Shown: one piece after another, positions 9,621-20,143 of the stretch
Numbering within the stretch: position 1 is the stretch's first letter
Layout of the letters: each line of letters starts with the position of its first letter
Source of the DNA: Mesodorylaimus sp. YZB2_4
Lineage: Eukaryota > Nematoda > Enoplea > Dorylaimida > Dorylaimidae
Assembly: GCA_030248295.1 (NCBI GenBank)
Contig: JASANH010001170.1
Location: 1 to 64,000, forward strand
Direction of reading: 5' to 3'
DNA: 64,000 nucleotides
Notes under the pieces: generated by a model
What the model was told of the DNA's origin: nothing
The model's input: the letters and a program-made list of their open reading frames with translations, nothing else
The model's database searches: none
Position numbers and translations under genes: made by a program

Positions 9621-12600
9621 ATGTCTGACACAAATAGATCTCTGCATGTGTCAAATGAAGCCACGAAAGAAGACACGGAAGCGAACGATTCGCCCGAACA
9701 CGATGAACAGACTTTTCGGCTGGATCGATCAAAGATTGGTCAATCGAGTCTGGTCGATCAGCTGCCATTGCTGGCCGAAATCGGTGTAGCTGCTTACGAT
9801 CAAGATGCTTTCGAGGCTGGAGTGCTGGAACAAGTGGACGATGCCCTTCGACAATCAACGAGCGTCATTTCGAAATCGGCAAATGATCGCGCTCAGCAAA
9901 AAATATTCGATGAGGAGAAAAGTAATCAACTCGATTCGGAGGCCTCGACATCTGCGGGAGCGTTCTCCATATCGGCAGCATCGGTGACGCCTAAATCATT
10001 AGTTCTCGAACCGACATCGAGCCGTGTAAAATGTGGCGATGCCATGCCCTTCGAATTGATCAAGAACGCGGATTATATAATGCGGAAATCGGCAATGTGC
10101 GGTGGACCAAAATCGAATACGGCCGTCATAAAGGCAGAAGAGGAGGAAATAGAAGAGGAAGACGAGGGAGAAGTAGCCTCCGGGTCAGATTATGTTCCCT
10201 CAGAAGACGAGGTGGAAGAAGAGGGAGACGATGAGGACGAGGAAGAAGACTCGTGCGAACCCTCAACGTCAGCAGCCAAGAAACTGAAGGGAGGAAAAAA
10301 GGCCAAGGGCAACAGTAGGCCAATTGACTGTCGCCTTTTGAAATAGGTACAGTATCTAGTTTCAGATAAGCCGAAATCCCAGCGAAAAGAGGCTGAATCT
10401 GATGTTTCGTTGGCAGCTTTGAAAGATGATGGATCGGACAGGAATTATAGGAATAGACTAAAGTAAGGCTTAGATTATTGCTTTTTAGTTGTCTGGTGGT
10501 ATTTGTGGCTTTTAGAGAGTGGAAAACAAAGCAGTTGCATAATCAGATAGTCCGATCAGCGCAGACGGACAGCGATGATACGTCACATTCCGGTGTAGCG
10601 GAGGAAGTGGTCGAGCTTACTGGCGGATTGAAGATACCCGCCTCGTTGTGGGATCAGCTGTACTCGTAAGTGTAGGATGTTAGGAATGGTGCCTTGGAAC
10701 ACAATTATCACCACAGTGCATTTGTAAACGAATACCCCCGGTGAGAATCGAACCCGGCACCCTTTGGTCACCTGGGTGTCCTACCTAACCGATCACACCG
10801 CTATGCTCTTCACCTTGATCCCTATCTCAGATTTCGCTTAATTGCGATTGTAAGATTCTTTATTCAGCTACCAGAAAACAGGAGTCCGTTGGCTGTGGGA
10901 TCTGCATTGCCAAGCGGTTGGCGGCATTATCGGGGACGAAATGGTAAGCTATAGCATTATTAGCTCGGCTTATGTACTTTTGCAGTGAAGACTTTTGCTC
11001 ATCGTCAGTCTCAGATCACCTGAACTTCCATGCTATTTCACCGCATCATGATTGCCCATGTTCAGGGCACATCTCACGATAAGCAGGTTGTAAAAGTTGG
11101 ATCTCTTCTCTATTGCTTCTTGTATTTCAGGGTTTGGGCAAGACAATCCAAGTCATCGCGTTCTTGGCCGCTTTGGACAACTCCAAGTTACCAGCGTACG
11201 GGACAGAGTAAGTCATCATATGTGCATATTAATTCGTGCAATTTATGCCAGTTTTTCAGTCGCCTCGGCTTGGGACCAGTACTGATCGTATGCCCGACCA
11301 CAGTAATGCATCAATGGGTGCGCGAATTCCATCGATGGTGGCCTCCACTACGAGTCGTGGTCCTGCACGATTCAGGATCCTATTCTGGTTCACGATCCAG
11401 CTTAGTTCGTCATATTATTCAGAACGGTGGCGTTGTGATCACTTCCTACGCAACTATGACCCTGGAGCGGGACCTGATATTAAAACACGATTGGCATTAC
11501 GTCATTTTGGACGAGGGACATAAAATTCGGAATCCAGATGCTCGAGTTACGGTGACCGCAAAACGATTCCGTACTCCTCATCGCCTCATCTTGAGCGGGA
11601 CACCAATGCAGAATTCGTTGAAAGAACTGTGGTCACTTTTTGATTTTGTGTTTCCTGGTCGATTAGGCGCCTTGCCTGTTTTCCTACGAGAATTCGGTGT
11701 TCCGATTACTCAAGGTGGATATGCAAACGCGACCGAGATTCAGGTAGGAAGTCTTGCTTTTACGTCCCGTCCCGTTTTTTTAATAGTAGTTTTGATTTGC
11801 AGGTTCGAACTGCCTATCGATGCGCCTGCGTTTTACGCGATGCGATAAGCCCGTATTTATTGAGACGTATGAAAGTGGATGTTCAGCAAATGGTGCAGCT
11901 ACCTAGCAAAAATGAGCAAGTCCTGTTTTGTCGATTGACCGATGAGCAAAGAATGTTTTACCGCCAGTATTTGCAGTCGCGCGAATGTGAATCCATTTTG
12001 AAAGGCAGCCTAGAGGTAAGTCAAGTATGGTGGTTTTGGTGCCCTTGGCCAATAATAATTGTCCACTTTCAGGTGTTTGTTGGTCTAATAGCTTTGAGGA
12101 AGCTGTGCAATCATCCTGACCTGCTGACGGGCGGTCCCAATCGACTGGCCGCTATCGATGAGGCGGAAGATCCCTCTGCTGCATATGGCTACAGCAAACG
12201 TTCAGGAAAGCTGACGGTCGTGGAGGCCTTGCTCAAATTATGGCAATCGCAAGGACATCGAGTATTGCTTTTCTCGCAGAGCAAACAGGTAAGACCTGAG
12301 TTTAGGTTGAATGAGCTGTCTCTTTAAAATTTTTTGAGTTAAGATGCTGAATATTTTGGAGAACTTTGTCCAAAGTCAGAAATATGTCTATTTACGAATG
12401 GATGGCGGCACTCCGATCGGATCGAGACAAACGTTAGTCTCGAAGTTTAATAGCGATTCATTAATATTTGTCTTTCTTCTGACTACTCGCGTGGGTGGTC
12501 TAGGGTTGAATTTAATCGGCGCTGATCGCGTATTGATTTATGATCCCGATTGGAATCCGTCGACCGACGCTCAAGCGCGGGAAAGAGTTTGGCGAATCGG

Positions 12601-14105
12601 TCAACAAAAGCCAGTGACGATTTATCGATTATTGACAGCGGGCACGATCGAAGAAAAGATTTATCATCGTCAGATATTCAAGCAATTTTTGACTAATCGT
12701 GTCTTGAAGGACCCACGGCAAAGGCGATTCTTCAAGACCAATGATCTCTACGAACTGTTTACATTGGCTGATGAAAAAGAGGAGGGTGGCACTGAAACAG
12801 GGTCTCTATTCGCTGGTGTGGAATCGGAGATTAACAAGGCTCCATCGAAAAAGAAGAGAAAACGTGAAGCTAACATTTTTGATCGGCTAGCTGAAGAACG
12901 TGATCTTGGGATCAAGAAAACAAAAACGGATGGCAAGAATGGAATTATTAAACAGGATCAAGTTGACGAAGAGGATATTGATTTCGTTCCGGAATCGACC
13001 AAAGAAGAGAGTCGGCAGTTGACCGAGGAACGAAAGCAGCAATTGAGAGAAATAGCACGCGAGATTAGTCGTCGATTGGGTGCCAGGGGCAAGGACGCAG
13101 CTGAATCGCCTGAAACGCCTGAAACGCCAGCCGTGCTACGAAATTCGAAGTCGGTTGGACGGAAACGTGAAAAGAATAAGAAATTGGATGGTGTACGAAT
13201 TCCGTGTTTAGAAGGACGAGGAGATTATCGACCGCCGGGAAGTGGATTGGCTAGCGGAGATGGGCGAGTCGATGAGGCTAGTAGCCGGCATCATGATGAC
13301 TACGTGTTGAGGAAGCTGTTCAAGAAATCAGGTATGGATGAGCTGCAGTATGTATTTTGTACGGCTATAAGAATACTGCGTTTCAGGAATTCATAGCGCT
13401 ATTCGGCATGATAAAATTATAAACGATTCCGAATCCGATTTTGCCATCGTCGAAGCCGAAGCGCAGAACGTTGCTAAACACGCGGCGGATGCCTTGGAAG
13501 CATCGCGTCTTTTGATATCCGAATCGCGTCCAGGTAGTGTCACCTGGACGGGAAGGCACGGCGACGCGGGCGTCACTGGCGATCGAGTGAGTCGACCACG
13601 ATTTGGACCAAAAACGAAACGAAAGCTGGGTGATCGCGTGAGTCAGGGCTCCAGCACAGTTGCTTCCACGAGTGCTGATCGTCCGTTGTTCGCTGGATTG
13701 AAAAAACGAGGCGCGTCGGACGAGCTGTCATCAAGCGACTTGTTGAAAGAAATCCGCAGTCGGCAGCAGAAATTGCTAGTTACCGATGACCCATCAGCTA
13801 GTAAGCAGGAGAGAAGGGAAGGTGTGCTGTTGCCGTCAGGAAATGGAATGAAATCACAACCAACAGAGTCGATTCCGTGCGCCCCTCGATTTGAACAGTT
13901 GATGAACGAATTAAGACTATTTTTAGTGTTCGGTGGAAAAAATTCGGATGGCAAGGCCACGACGCAAGAGATATTAGCTAAATTTGGTACTAGGATTCAG
14001 AATCAGGATTCGTCCGTCTTTCGAGCTATGCTCAAACGCATTTGCGATTTCCAACGTGGAACTGATGGGGAAGGCGTGTGGGTACTGAAACCCTCGTATC
14101 GTTGA
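9621..14105 (+). CDS. ERCC6: DNA excision repair protein ERCC-6 (Cockayne syndrome B) SNF2 ATPase, 10 exons, 1237 aa
   Basis: Exons: 9621-10314, 10366-10462, 10516-10665, 10868-10943, 11131-11207, 11260-11743, 11803-12015, 12073-12288, 12344-13331, 13387-14105 (1238 codons). It is a nuclear SWI2/SNF2 ATPase that remodels chromatin and rescues stalled RNA polymerase II in transcription-coupled repair. The N-terminus has the conserved VYDQD-like and [10 protein letters not shown] segment, then an acidic tract (residues about 170-215). Helicase motifs: I GDEMGLGKT (split by intron 4), [39 protein letters not shown] with [21 protein letters not shown] and [11 protein letters not shown]. The C-terminus has the SGIHS...HD motif and the terminal winged-helix-like region ending [12 protein letters not shown], as in animal CSB. 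The family is usually near 1500 aa; the middle regions are shorter here. A SINE lies in intron 3. Confidence 0.95.
10736..10805 (-). mobile_element. tRNA-derived SINE fragment, family 2, in ERCC6 intron 3
   Basis: Read on the minus strand it has an A-box-like tgatcggttaggtagg and a B box gggttcgattctcaccgg about 30 bases later, as in a tRNA. The acceptor-stem ends do not pair, so it is tRNA-derived rather than a working tRNA gene. It lies within intron 10666-10867. Confidence 0.6.
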
Positions 14106-14168
14106 AATAGGACGGTGATTTTGAATAGTGTGGTTTGAGGGATTATGTGTGGAAGATTTCTAATGTGT

Positions 14169-15107
14169 TTAGTTCGATGATTGAAATTTTTCGTGATAAG
14201 CACAGAACTTCTGCGTATAAAAATCCACGTTTTCTCTTTTGTCTGCGCATTTTAGTGTAGAACGGCTTGCTTTCTGGCGGAGACTTGAAAAAATCGGATA
14301 TAAACGAAAAAGCCGGACGAAGTACTCTCGTCGCCAAAGCAAGGTTGTACAAAAACTTACTGCAAATCTTCGTCCTCATCAGGCACTCCCAAGGCGTCTT
14401 TGAACACTTTCTTGAATTTCTCGCTGATGCGGAAAGTGCGCCCTGGAGGTGGGTTCAGCCTCCACTTATCCTTGGCCTCTTCTTCTAGTCCCAATGTGCC
14501 GACGTACTGTATTTGAGATAGTTGGCCACGTTCCTCATCGCGAGGGGGTTGTTTGGGGAGGTCATGGCAGGCAGTGTCGATCAGAATCTGGCAGATTTCA
14601 GAAAAATAAGGCGTAATGATCCCTTTTTTGACGGCGGAGTGGCGGCTAGCGTAGTCAGGTATCTGCGTTTGTGAGTGATCGTGGTCTACGAGTTACTCAT
14701 AGTCCACGAGCAGAGGAGATGGATAGTGGAAGTGTTTTTTCTTTTCGTTTACATTTTGTTAATCCGCTACAAATTCAGATTTTTTCACTTAATAGTACTC
14801 GAATCTAAACAGGTTAGTAAAACGAACATAAAACAGGTTAGCGCGATCGTATCACATGATCAATCGTCGTCGCAATCGATAATTGGACGCAAAGGCCGCC
14901 GGACCAAGTGATGAATATCCGGACGCTGGCGATGGACCGCCAGTTGTGGAATGTAATGGGTTCTATTGCGACCTGAAACGAAACCTTTGATATGAAAAGA
15001 AGATATGCTCTTTTATGGCGCTCTCACAAGGTCATCGAGTCGGTCGGAGAAGCCGCATTCGCGACACCGAGTGCTCACAGGGGCAGTACGAGGTCCAGGA
15101 CCACAGG
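14169..15107 (-). CDS. Unrecognised gene on the minus strand, 3' four exons
   Basis: Exons on the minus strand: 15107-15028 (first base of a codon supplied from an unseen exon), 14972-14856 (39 codons), 14662-14361, 14283-14169 (stop at 14169-14171). Phases agree at every junction and most codons end in a pyrimidine. The first exon has a CxxC pair (RCRECGFSDRLDDL), perhaps half of a zinc ribbon. The third has ITPYFSEICQILIDTACHD and a basic/aromatic stretch WRLNPPPGRTFRISEKFKK. The last has KCADKRENVDFY and ends CAYHEKFQSSN. I do not recognise the family and give no function. The 5' end is missing; the gene at 15369-15734 lies just upstream, so the 5' exons may be further right or lost. It is convergent with ERCC6, with 63 bases between the stops. 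Confidence 0.6.
14757..14840 (-). repeat. Dispersed repeat matching 57000-57056
   Basis: On the minus strand this reads actaacctgttta...agtactattaagtgaaaaaatctgaatttg. Nearly the same run occurs on the plus strand at about 57003-57056. Here it lies in an intron of the minus-strand gene. Probably the tail of an uncharacterised interspersed repeat. Confidence 0.5.
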
Positions 15108-15233
15108 CTCATAAAAGGTGTTTAAAGTGTCAAGGTGGATCCCATGCCCATACACATTGTTAAGAAGGGGGAAGGGTAAAAAGTTCAAAGGAGCCCCTCG
15201 CTCATTTCTGTGGACCAAAGCGACACCCCCTCA

Positions 15234-15250
15234 CCCCCCCCCCCCCCCCC
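15234..15250. repeat. C17 homopolymer
   Basis: Seventeen uninterrupted C, between the minus-strand gene and the duplicated small membrane gene. Confidence 0.95.
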
Positions 15251-15368
15251 AGCAAAGCAGCCACTATTGAATTTTGCCACCCAAGTCCCCATCTGATAAA
15301 GCTCGTCAACTGGTTAAAAATCAACGGTACAACTTATGAAGCTTGCCCAGGCACATGTTATCTGCCCC

Positions 15369-15734
15369 TCAGCTGACCATCGTAATCTTGCAAGGCCCTT
15401 TGTCGAGTCCCCAGGCAGTCGCATTACCCGATTCGTGTCTCAGAAGGAGGCCGAGTCTGACAAAAAACAGGACTCCGATCGTCAACATCAGATCGATGAT
15501 CCCCCGATCTTCACCAGTTTTTGTGGCAACCATCAACAACACTCGAATCAGAGCATAGCCGACCACCACTCGTTGTTCAGTGAAGGCGAGTCCAGCCATG
15601 CCGTCCATCAAAGCCTTCGTTCCAATGGCGATTGTGGTCACAGCCGAATCGTAAAATAGAATCGATGCATCCAGGCAAAAAAGGCACGCAGCATCGAGGA
15701 CTAGAAAAAGGCACAAGTTGATCGAAAACTTCAT
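15369..15734 (-). CDS. Small membrane protein, 121 aa, intact copy A of a dispersed pair
   Basis: A single exon of 122 codons. Three hydrophobic segments: residues about 4-28 (INLCLFLVLDAACLFCLDASI), 55-75 (VVVGYALIRVLLMVAT) and 83-101 (IDLMLTIGVLFFVRLGLLL), with the acidic/polar loop KTGEDRG before the last. A second copy with its promoter region lies in opposite orientation at 54000-54426 and is broken by an 11-base deletion, so this is the intact member. TATA and initiator motifs sit 43-95 bases upstream. No family recognised. Its short spans recall the tandem pair at 17.9-20.1 kb in size only. Confidence 0.6.
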   Translation of the reverse strand: MKFSINLCLFLVLDAACLFCLDASILFYDSAVTTIAIGTKALMDGMAGLAFTEQRVVVGYALIRVLLMVATKTGEDRGIIDLMLTIGVLFFVRLGLLLRHESGNATAWGLDKGPCKITMVS

Positions 15735-15776
15735 CCTGACAGAACGAGAGACCGCACGCGGGACCGTCGGAGCCAA

Positions 15777-15826
15777 GACTGACGAAGGCGAGGCCTGCTG
15801 ATCCAAAATCACGCCGCCTATATATA
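15777..15826 (-). promoter_or_regulatory. Core promoter of copy A
   Basis: On the minus strand, tatatata (15826-15819) precedes cgtcagtc (15784-15777), and the ATG follows about 43 bases later. The cgtcagtc element is kept in the broken copy (cgtcagtcagtc near 54110), but the TATA box there has decayed to gtgaataaag. Confidence 0.5.
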
Positions 15827-15834
15827 GAACTAGT

Positions 15835-17855
15835 CCGCCCGGACTGGTGCTGCCCTCTCTTCCCTGGCCAACCAAAAATGTTGGGTGCACTTTGCAATTG
15901 GGCTTTGGCCATATGCAAATGAGCGGGTCTGCTCTCTTCTGCTCGTAATGGCTGCCAGACTGGTTTCCTCTCTTTCTTTCCACCCAAATCATCATGCCGC
16001 TTAATGAGTTTGCAATTACCGCTGGTTTTTTAGGCTCATATGTACTGTGCGTAGCGTGCTTCGCCCGTGGCAGTAAGGCTCGTAGTGTTTTGTGTTAGGC
16101 CTGCACTTTCACCGAAATCATCCTGCCTTTGATGAGTTTGCAACGGAAGTGGGTGCCATCGACGGTGTGCCTCCTCAAGCCGACGGTACGGGCATGGCTG
16201 TCTTCGCATTGATCTTGGTGACCGCCGCATTTGGTTCATTGGACGCATCAAAACCTTGATCCAAGCCACAATCGTCTGATAGGCGCAAGAGCACGCGGTC
16301 CTTCTGGTCCCTCGGTCCTTTTTTTCCTCTGGAGATCCTAGAAATAGCAGCCTAGCAACTTGTGGGCAGCTTCGACCGAACCACCGAGCCGGCCGAGCCG
16401 AACCAGGCCCAACGTTTTGGAGCCGAACCAGGACCAACCCGCGTGCCTTGTCATTTCACACTAAATGACAGTGCAAAAGTAGAAAAGTTATAAGTTCAAA
16501 TAGCTTTTGGTGAAAGGACATTTATAAACTAGGAATTATCCTGGGTGTTTCTTGATCTTCACTGCCATCGAACAAGCTGTTGACATTTGCTACAACTTGT
16601 CTGGTGCAGCCTGACTAGCGGCGAGAAAAGTGTCGTTTATTTCGATCCTAGTTTTGAGTCCTGGTTCGGCTACAAAAGCCGGTTCGGCCGAACCTGGCTT
16701 GGCGGCTCACAAAAGTATCATTGTCAGCCCGCTGTACCTTTCTTCAGTTGGCTGAGACCACCAATTTCGAGAAAGTGCGGTTCCTGCTCGCCGATCGTTG
16801 TCTTGTGCACCGGGCCAGCGGTTGTTTCAGGAGATCAGTAATGATTTTCCCCTCTGCGGGTGGTGACGGCGTTGGGGATGTAATCAGGCGTTCTTCCACC
16901 ACTTTCTCGTTAACACCTTTCCTTCAAGGAAAACAAGTGTCCGCACTCCCTCTCCCAGTCTGCAACCGGCACTACTAACGTGGTCGTGTCTGATGAACAG
17001 TATGAATGTCTTATATATGCAAAATTCGAAGCACGACCGTGAAATCACATTTAGATACTTCGGTCGTGAGCCATACACACACTAGCAACATAAATTCACA
17101 AGGCACTCAATCTGATCACATTACTTGCAATCGATCGATCAGTCTGAATCATTTCTTTTCCGATGGATGGAAGTTGCGGTCTAGGCCTTTGCCGGAGACA
17201 CGAAGGCGGCACATGAACAAGTAATAAAGAACCATTTGCTTCTGTGGGTTTGATATGCTCGGATACACCTTTATGTAATAAGATACTGTACAAGCATGCC
17301 AAGCACTGTGTTATAGAAAAGGAGGAAAATCTTTGAAGAACCGCTCGCACCGCGGACATGAGCGAACGAAGGGCTTAGAAGGGATGATGCAGGTATAGGG
17401 AAGTGCTTTCATTGTAAGAGACTAGTGCGACTCGCGCCTATCACCTACTGTAGTTCCAGATAAGTCTAGGCGCCGGACTCACGCACACTATGGGACGAAT
17501 CCGAAAGGGGTGACGGAGAAGACATGGTTTGAGCACTCCGCACATAACCCAGATACCTAAAACGAGCTTGAATATTTTTTAGTTGCATACTGTAGCCACA
17601 CAACCACTGAGCGTTCACGGCTGGGGTGGGGGCATGCACTGCGTGTTTCCAAGTTTGAATTTACCGCGCTTGATCCCGCTCGTGTCTTGCCTCGGTTCTT
17701 GTTTACCTCTAGTGGGGGGGGGAGTCTTTTACGCGGTATGTTTCATGGCTAATCGTAAGATCGGTATTGTAAAGCACGCGCGAATTTCTTCAGAAATTTG
17801 TCGAAAAATACAGAATTGTGATTTGTTCAGAGAAGGTGTGATTTATCCGCTCATC
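15835..17855. other. Region with shared 5' flank of copy A and an inverted-repeat island; no gene seen
   Basis: 15835-15995 is still alike to 53940-54060 on the other strand (catttgcatatggccaaagc), so the duplication covers at least 200 bases of 5' flank. The rest has no convincing exon. A 134-codon frame on the minus strand at 16036-16437 overlaps the inverted repeat and is not coding-like. Confidence 0.45.
16385..16708. repeat. Imperfect inverted repeat, arms about 50 bases
   Basis: gagccgaaccaggacc at 16420-16435 is matched by gtcctggttcggct at 16658-16671. The outer parts agccgaaccaggc (16395-16407) and gccggttcggccgaacctgg (16678-16697) also pair. Total span is about 325 bases. It may be a MITE-like element; no target duplication was found. 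Confidence 0.45.
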
Positions 17856-19134
17856 ATGTCATCTAATTCGTGTGTTAACTTCGATAAATCTTCATGTGTA
17901 AGTGTGTTTCCTAAATTTCCTAAACTGGTCATGGCCTAACGTGTTTGCGAACGTTTTTCAGGCTGAAGCTGTGAAACTTTTCCACGATGAGATAGTCTTC
18001 CTAATATTATTATGCATGATTATGTGTCTTATCGTTATTTTGGCGTGTGTCTTTGCTTTTGGGAAAGCTCCCTTTCCAAAGTTCGTCAAAAATTTTCTGA
18101 GCATGCTTGATGCATGCCTTTCGTTCTCGTTTGGAACCATTCTCTTGTTCGTACCAGAAATTACGCTAAAATTTGTGGTAAGATGTGAAGATTTAAATTT
18201 TTTTGGGAGTTTAATACAATATCTTTTACCCATTCTTGTCTTTCCAGCGGAGGGTCGATTTTTGGTCTCTTTTCCGGCGGGCTAGGGGGCTTGGTATTTG
18301 ACCCTATCTTGCCATCGACTAGGGTCTATCCGGGATGCATGCTGGGCAAGAGAGCATGTTAGCCGCAACGGCGATGTCGGCTGTTACCCCGTGGGATAAC
18401 CATACCCAGCCCGTGCCCCGTGAGCGGACCGGATTCGAGAGCATCCAGCCCCATAGCCTTTCCTCGTTTATCGACCCCGAAGGGATCAAGGGCGAGTCAC
18501 TCACCACCAGGAGTGCAATGCAGGGGAACTTCGCCGCATTCTCAGATGGCCTGAGTTGTCAATACTATATCGATATCTTGGCTAGTAGAGGCACAATGTA
18601 CAGAATATGTAAGCTTTTATGCACTTGAGTCTTTTTCAGTCTGCCCAGTCAGTAACAGTTTGCTGTTTGGCGCGCTCTGCAGCCCTAGCTCGCGGCCATA
18701 TCCATCATAGTCTTTGGTTTTTTAATTTTAGTTTATTGATGACAAAATCGATCAACTTCATTTTCTTCTTGCTCGCTCAATCGGCGCCATCTTATTGGGC
18801 TGGACAATTAGCTGGTATTCTTGTCGCTTTTCGTGGGCCGAATGGCTTCCTTCTTCTGTTTACCACTTTCGAAGTTTCGTAAGTGCGATTTTGTGTTTTG
18901 CTGGTGTTTCTGTGCTGCGCTATTTGCTTTCAGACTTTGATGCTCGTTGCAATCTGCTTGACGCTCGGCAATCGCAAAGGAATGCATTTAAAAGAGGAGG
19001 TACAGCGTATTTTTTTCACGAAAAGATCGCCTGATGACCATCGTATTCGCCATACAAGGGTCAGTCGATTCAGGGAGGAATCATCTAGGCCCTTTTTGGC
19101 TACTCGATCTGCGCTGATTCTCGTCCCAGTGTAG
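17856..19134 (+). CDS. Four-span membrane protein, paralog 1 of a tandem pair
   Basis: Exons 17856-17897, 17962-18177, 18732-18878, 18934-19134, all phase 0; 201 aa if it starts at MSSNSC. An in-frame upstream ATG at 17744 would add 37 residues. Hydrophobic segments: IVFLILLCMIMCLIVILACV, ACLSFSFGTILLFVP, ARSIGAILLGWTISWYSC and TLMLVAICLTL. Exon 3 has the motif KIDQLHFLLARSIGAILLGW; exon 3 of the next gene has KIDGSHICLFRCVSAFVIGI at the same intron position and phase. The last exon is read through to a stop at 19132-19134; a donor at 18999 could instead join another exon. The protein family is not recognised; a membrane role is likely. Intron 2 (18178-18731) carries a foreign-looking insert. 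Confidence 0.6.
18248..18620. other. Compositionally distinct insert in intron 2 of paralog 1
   Basis: This block is more G+C-rich than the A/T-rich introns around it and has two overlapping long open frames. One reads GGSIFGLFSGGLGGL near its start; the other (from 18335) is open for 97 codons. It can be skipped whole with the reading frame kept. It may be a retroposed or transposon-derived fragment; no terminal repeats seen. Confidence 0.35.
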
Positions 19135-19450
19135 TCTTTATAATCTTTCATACCCCCTAGTAGGCCCAAGTACTGTGATATTTGTTTTGCGATCGCTTCG
19201 AAAATCAATGTCATCTCACGATTAGCTGAGCGGGAGTGATAAATGCCAAGAAATGGATCTTGAAGGCAAGAAAGGTTGTTGGAACAAGTGATCCTCCTGG
19301 TTCTTCCACGGGGTGGGACCTTTGCGGAGATAATCACGAGGAAATTGCAGACGCAAGAAGGGAGATAAATGGTTGTCATATTTCAACATTTCCAGTTCCG
19401 CAGGCTTTTCTGTAATATTCTATGAATAATGTAATTTTCAGAGCCTTGAC

Positions 19451-20120
19451 ATGGTCATCTCTGGTATTTTACTCTATTCTATATTTCTTCTACTTCGCAC
19501 CCTATTTGGCCAGCTCAGCTTATTAACGTTTTGGGGGGAAATGGTCTACGGTTCGATAACACTATGGTGCGACCACTTCATTATGTTGATAAGCGGCATT
19601 TCGATGGGTACTTTTCCGTCTCGTATATTACGCTACCTGGTAGGTAAATTGACCCGGTCTGTTTTATGAAAACCACTTTTTTGAATTTAAAAGGTTAATA
19701 AACGTCAAGTGAAGATCGATGGCTCTCACATTTGTCTTTTCCGTTGCGTGTCGGCATTTGTGATAGGAATCGCCCTAGACTCGTTGGCCGCTTCCCGATT
19801 TTACAATTTCGTCCATCGTCAACGTCATTGTCGTTGCCGCCGGTTGGTATGTACATACCTACTAACAATTAATATCATATTTTGACCTGATACAATTGAG
19901 ATTTTTTCTTTAGGTTGACTGGCTGATAATTATTACTCTTCAATTGGCTGAGGTTTACTCAGATTTGCTCGATTCCAATTACACCTATCTGCTAAAGAGG
20001 GCCCTTGCGATACATTCGGTTTTGATTCTTTCTGTTAATGCAGAAATATGGATAATTGATGATATAATTAGTCGTCAGCGCAGACTTAAAGAGCAGGCCA
20101 GGCGTTGGTATCGCAGTTAG
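19451..20120 (+). CDS. Four-span membrane protein, paralog 2 of a tandem pair, 182 aa
   Basis: Exons 19451-19639, 19694-19846, 19914-20120, all phase 0, 183 codons. The start MVISGILLYSIFLLLR lies 9 bases after a good acceptor (aattttcag), so an extra 5' exon, as in paralog 1, is possible. Hydrophobic segments: ISGILLYSIFLLLRTLFG, FIMLISGISMG, CVSAFVIGIALDSLA and WLIIITLQLAEVY, with a fifth possible at about residues 147-160. Exon boundaries and the KID motif match paralog 1, which supports tandem duplication followed by strong divergence. The C-terminus is basic (SRQRRLKEQARRWYRS). Confidence 0.62.
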
Positions 20121-20137
20121 CTAATGAATTAGCGCCA

Positions 20138-20143
20138 AATAAA
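20138..20143 (+). terminator. Poly(A) signal AATAAA for paralog 2
   Basis: AATAAA begins 18 bases after the stop codon, in position for 3' end formation. Confidence 0.55.

Noticed and set aside
9300..9647. Minus-strand 115-codon frame
   Set aside because: Antisense to the ERCC6 leader and start, with no protein likeness or splice support.
10736..10805. Functional tRNA gene in ERCC6 intron 3
   Set aside because: A and B boxes are present, but the acceptor-stem ends do not pair and there is no clean 72-base cloverleaf.
16036..16437. 133-codon minus-strand frame
   Set aside because: Lies over the G+C-rich inverted repeat; Arg/Pro-rich chance translation without domains.
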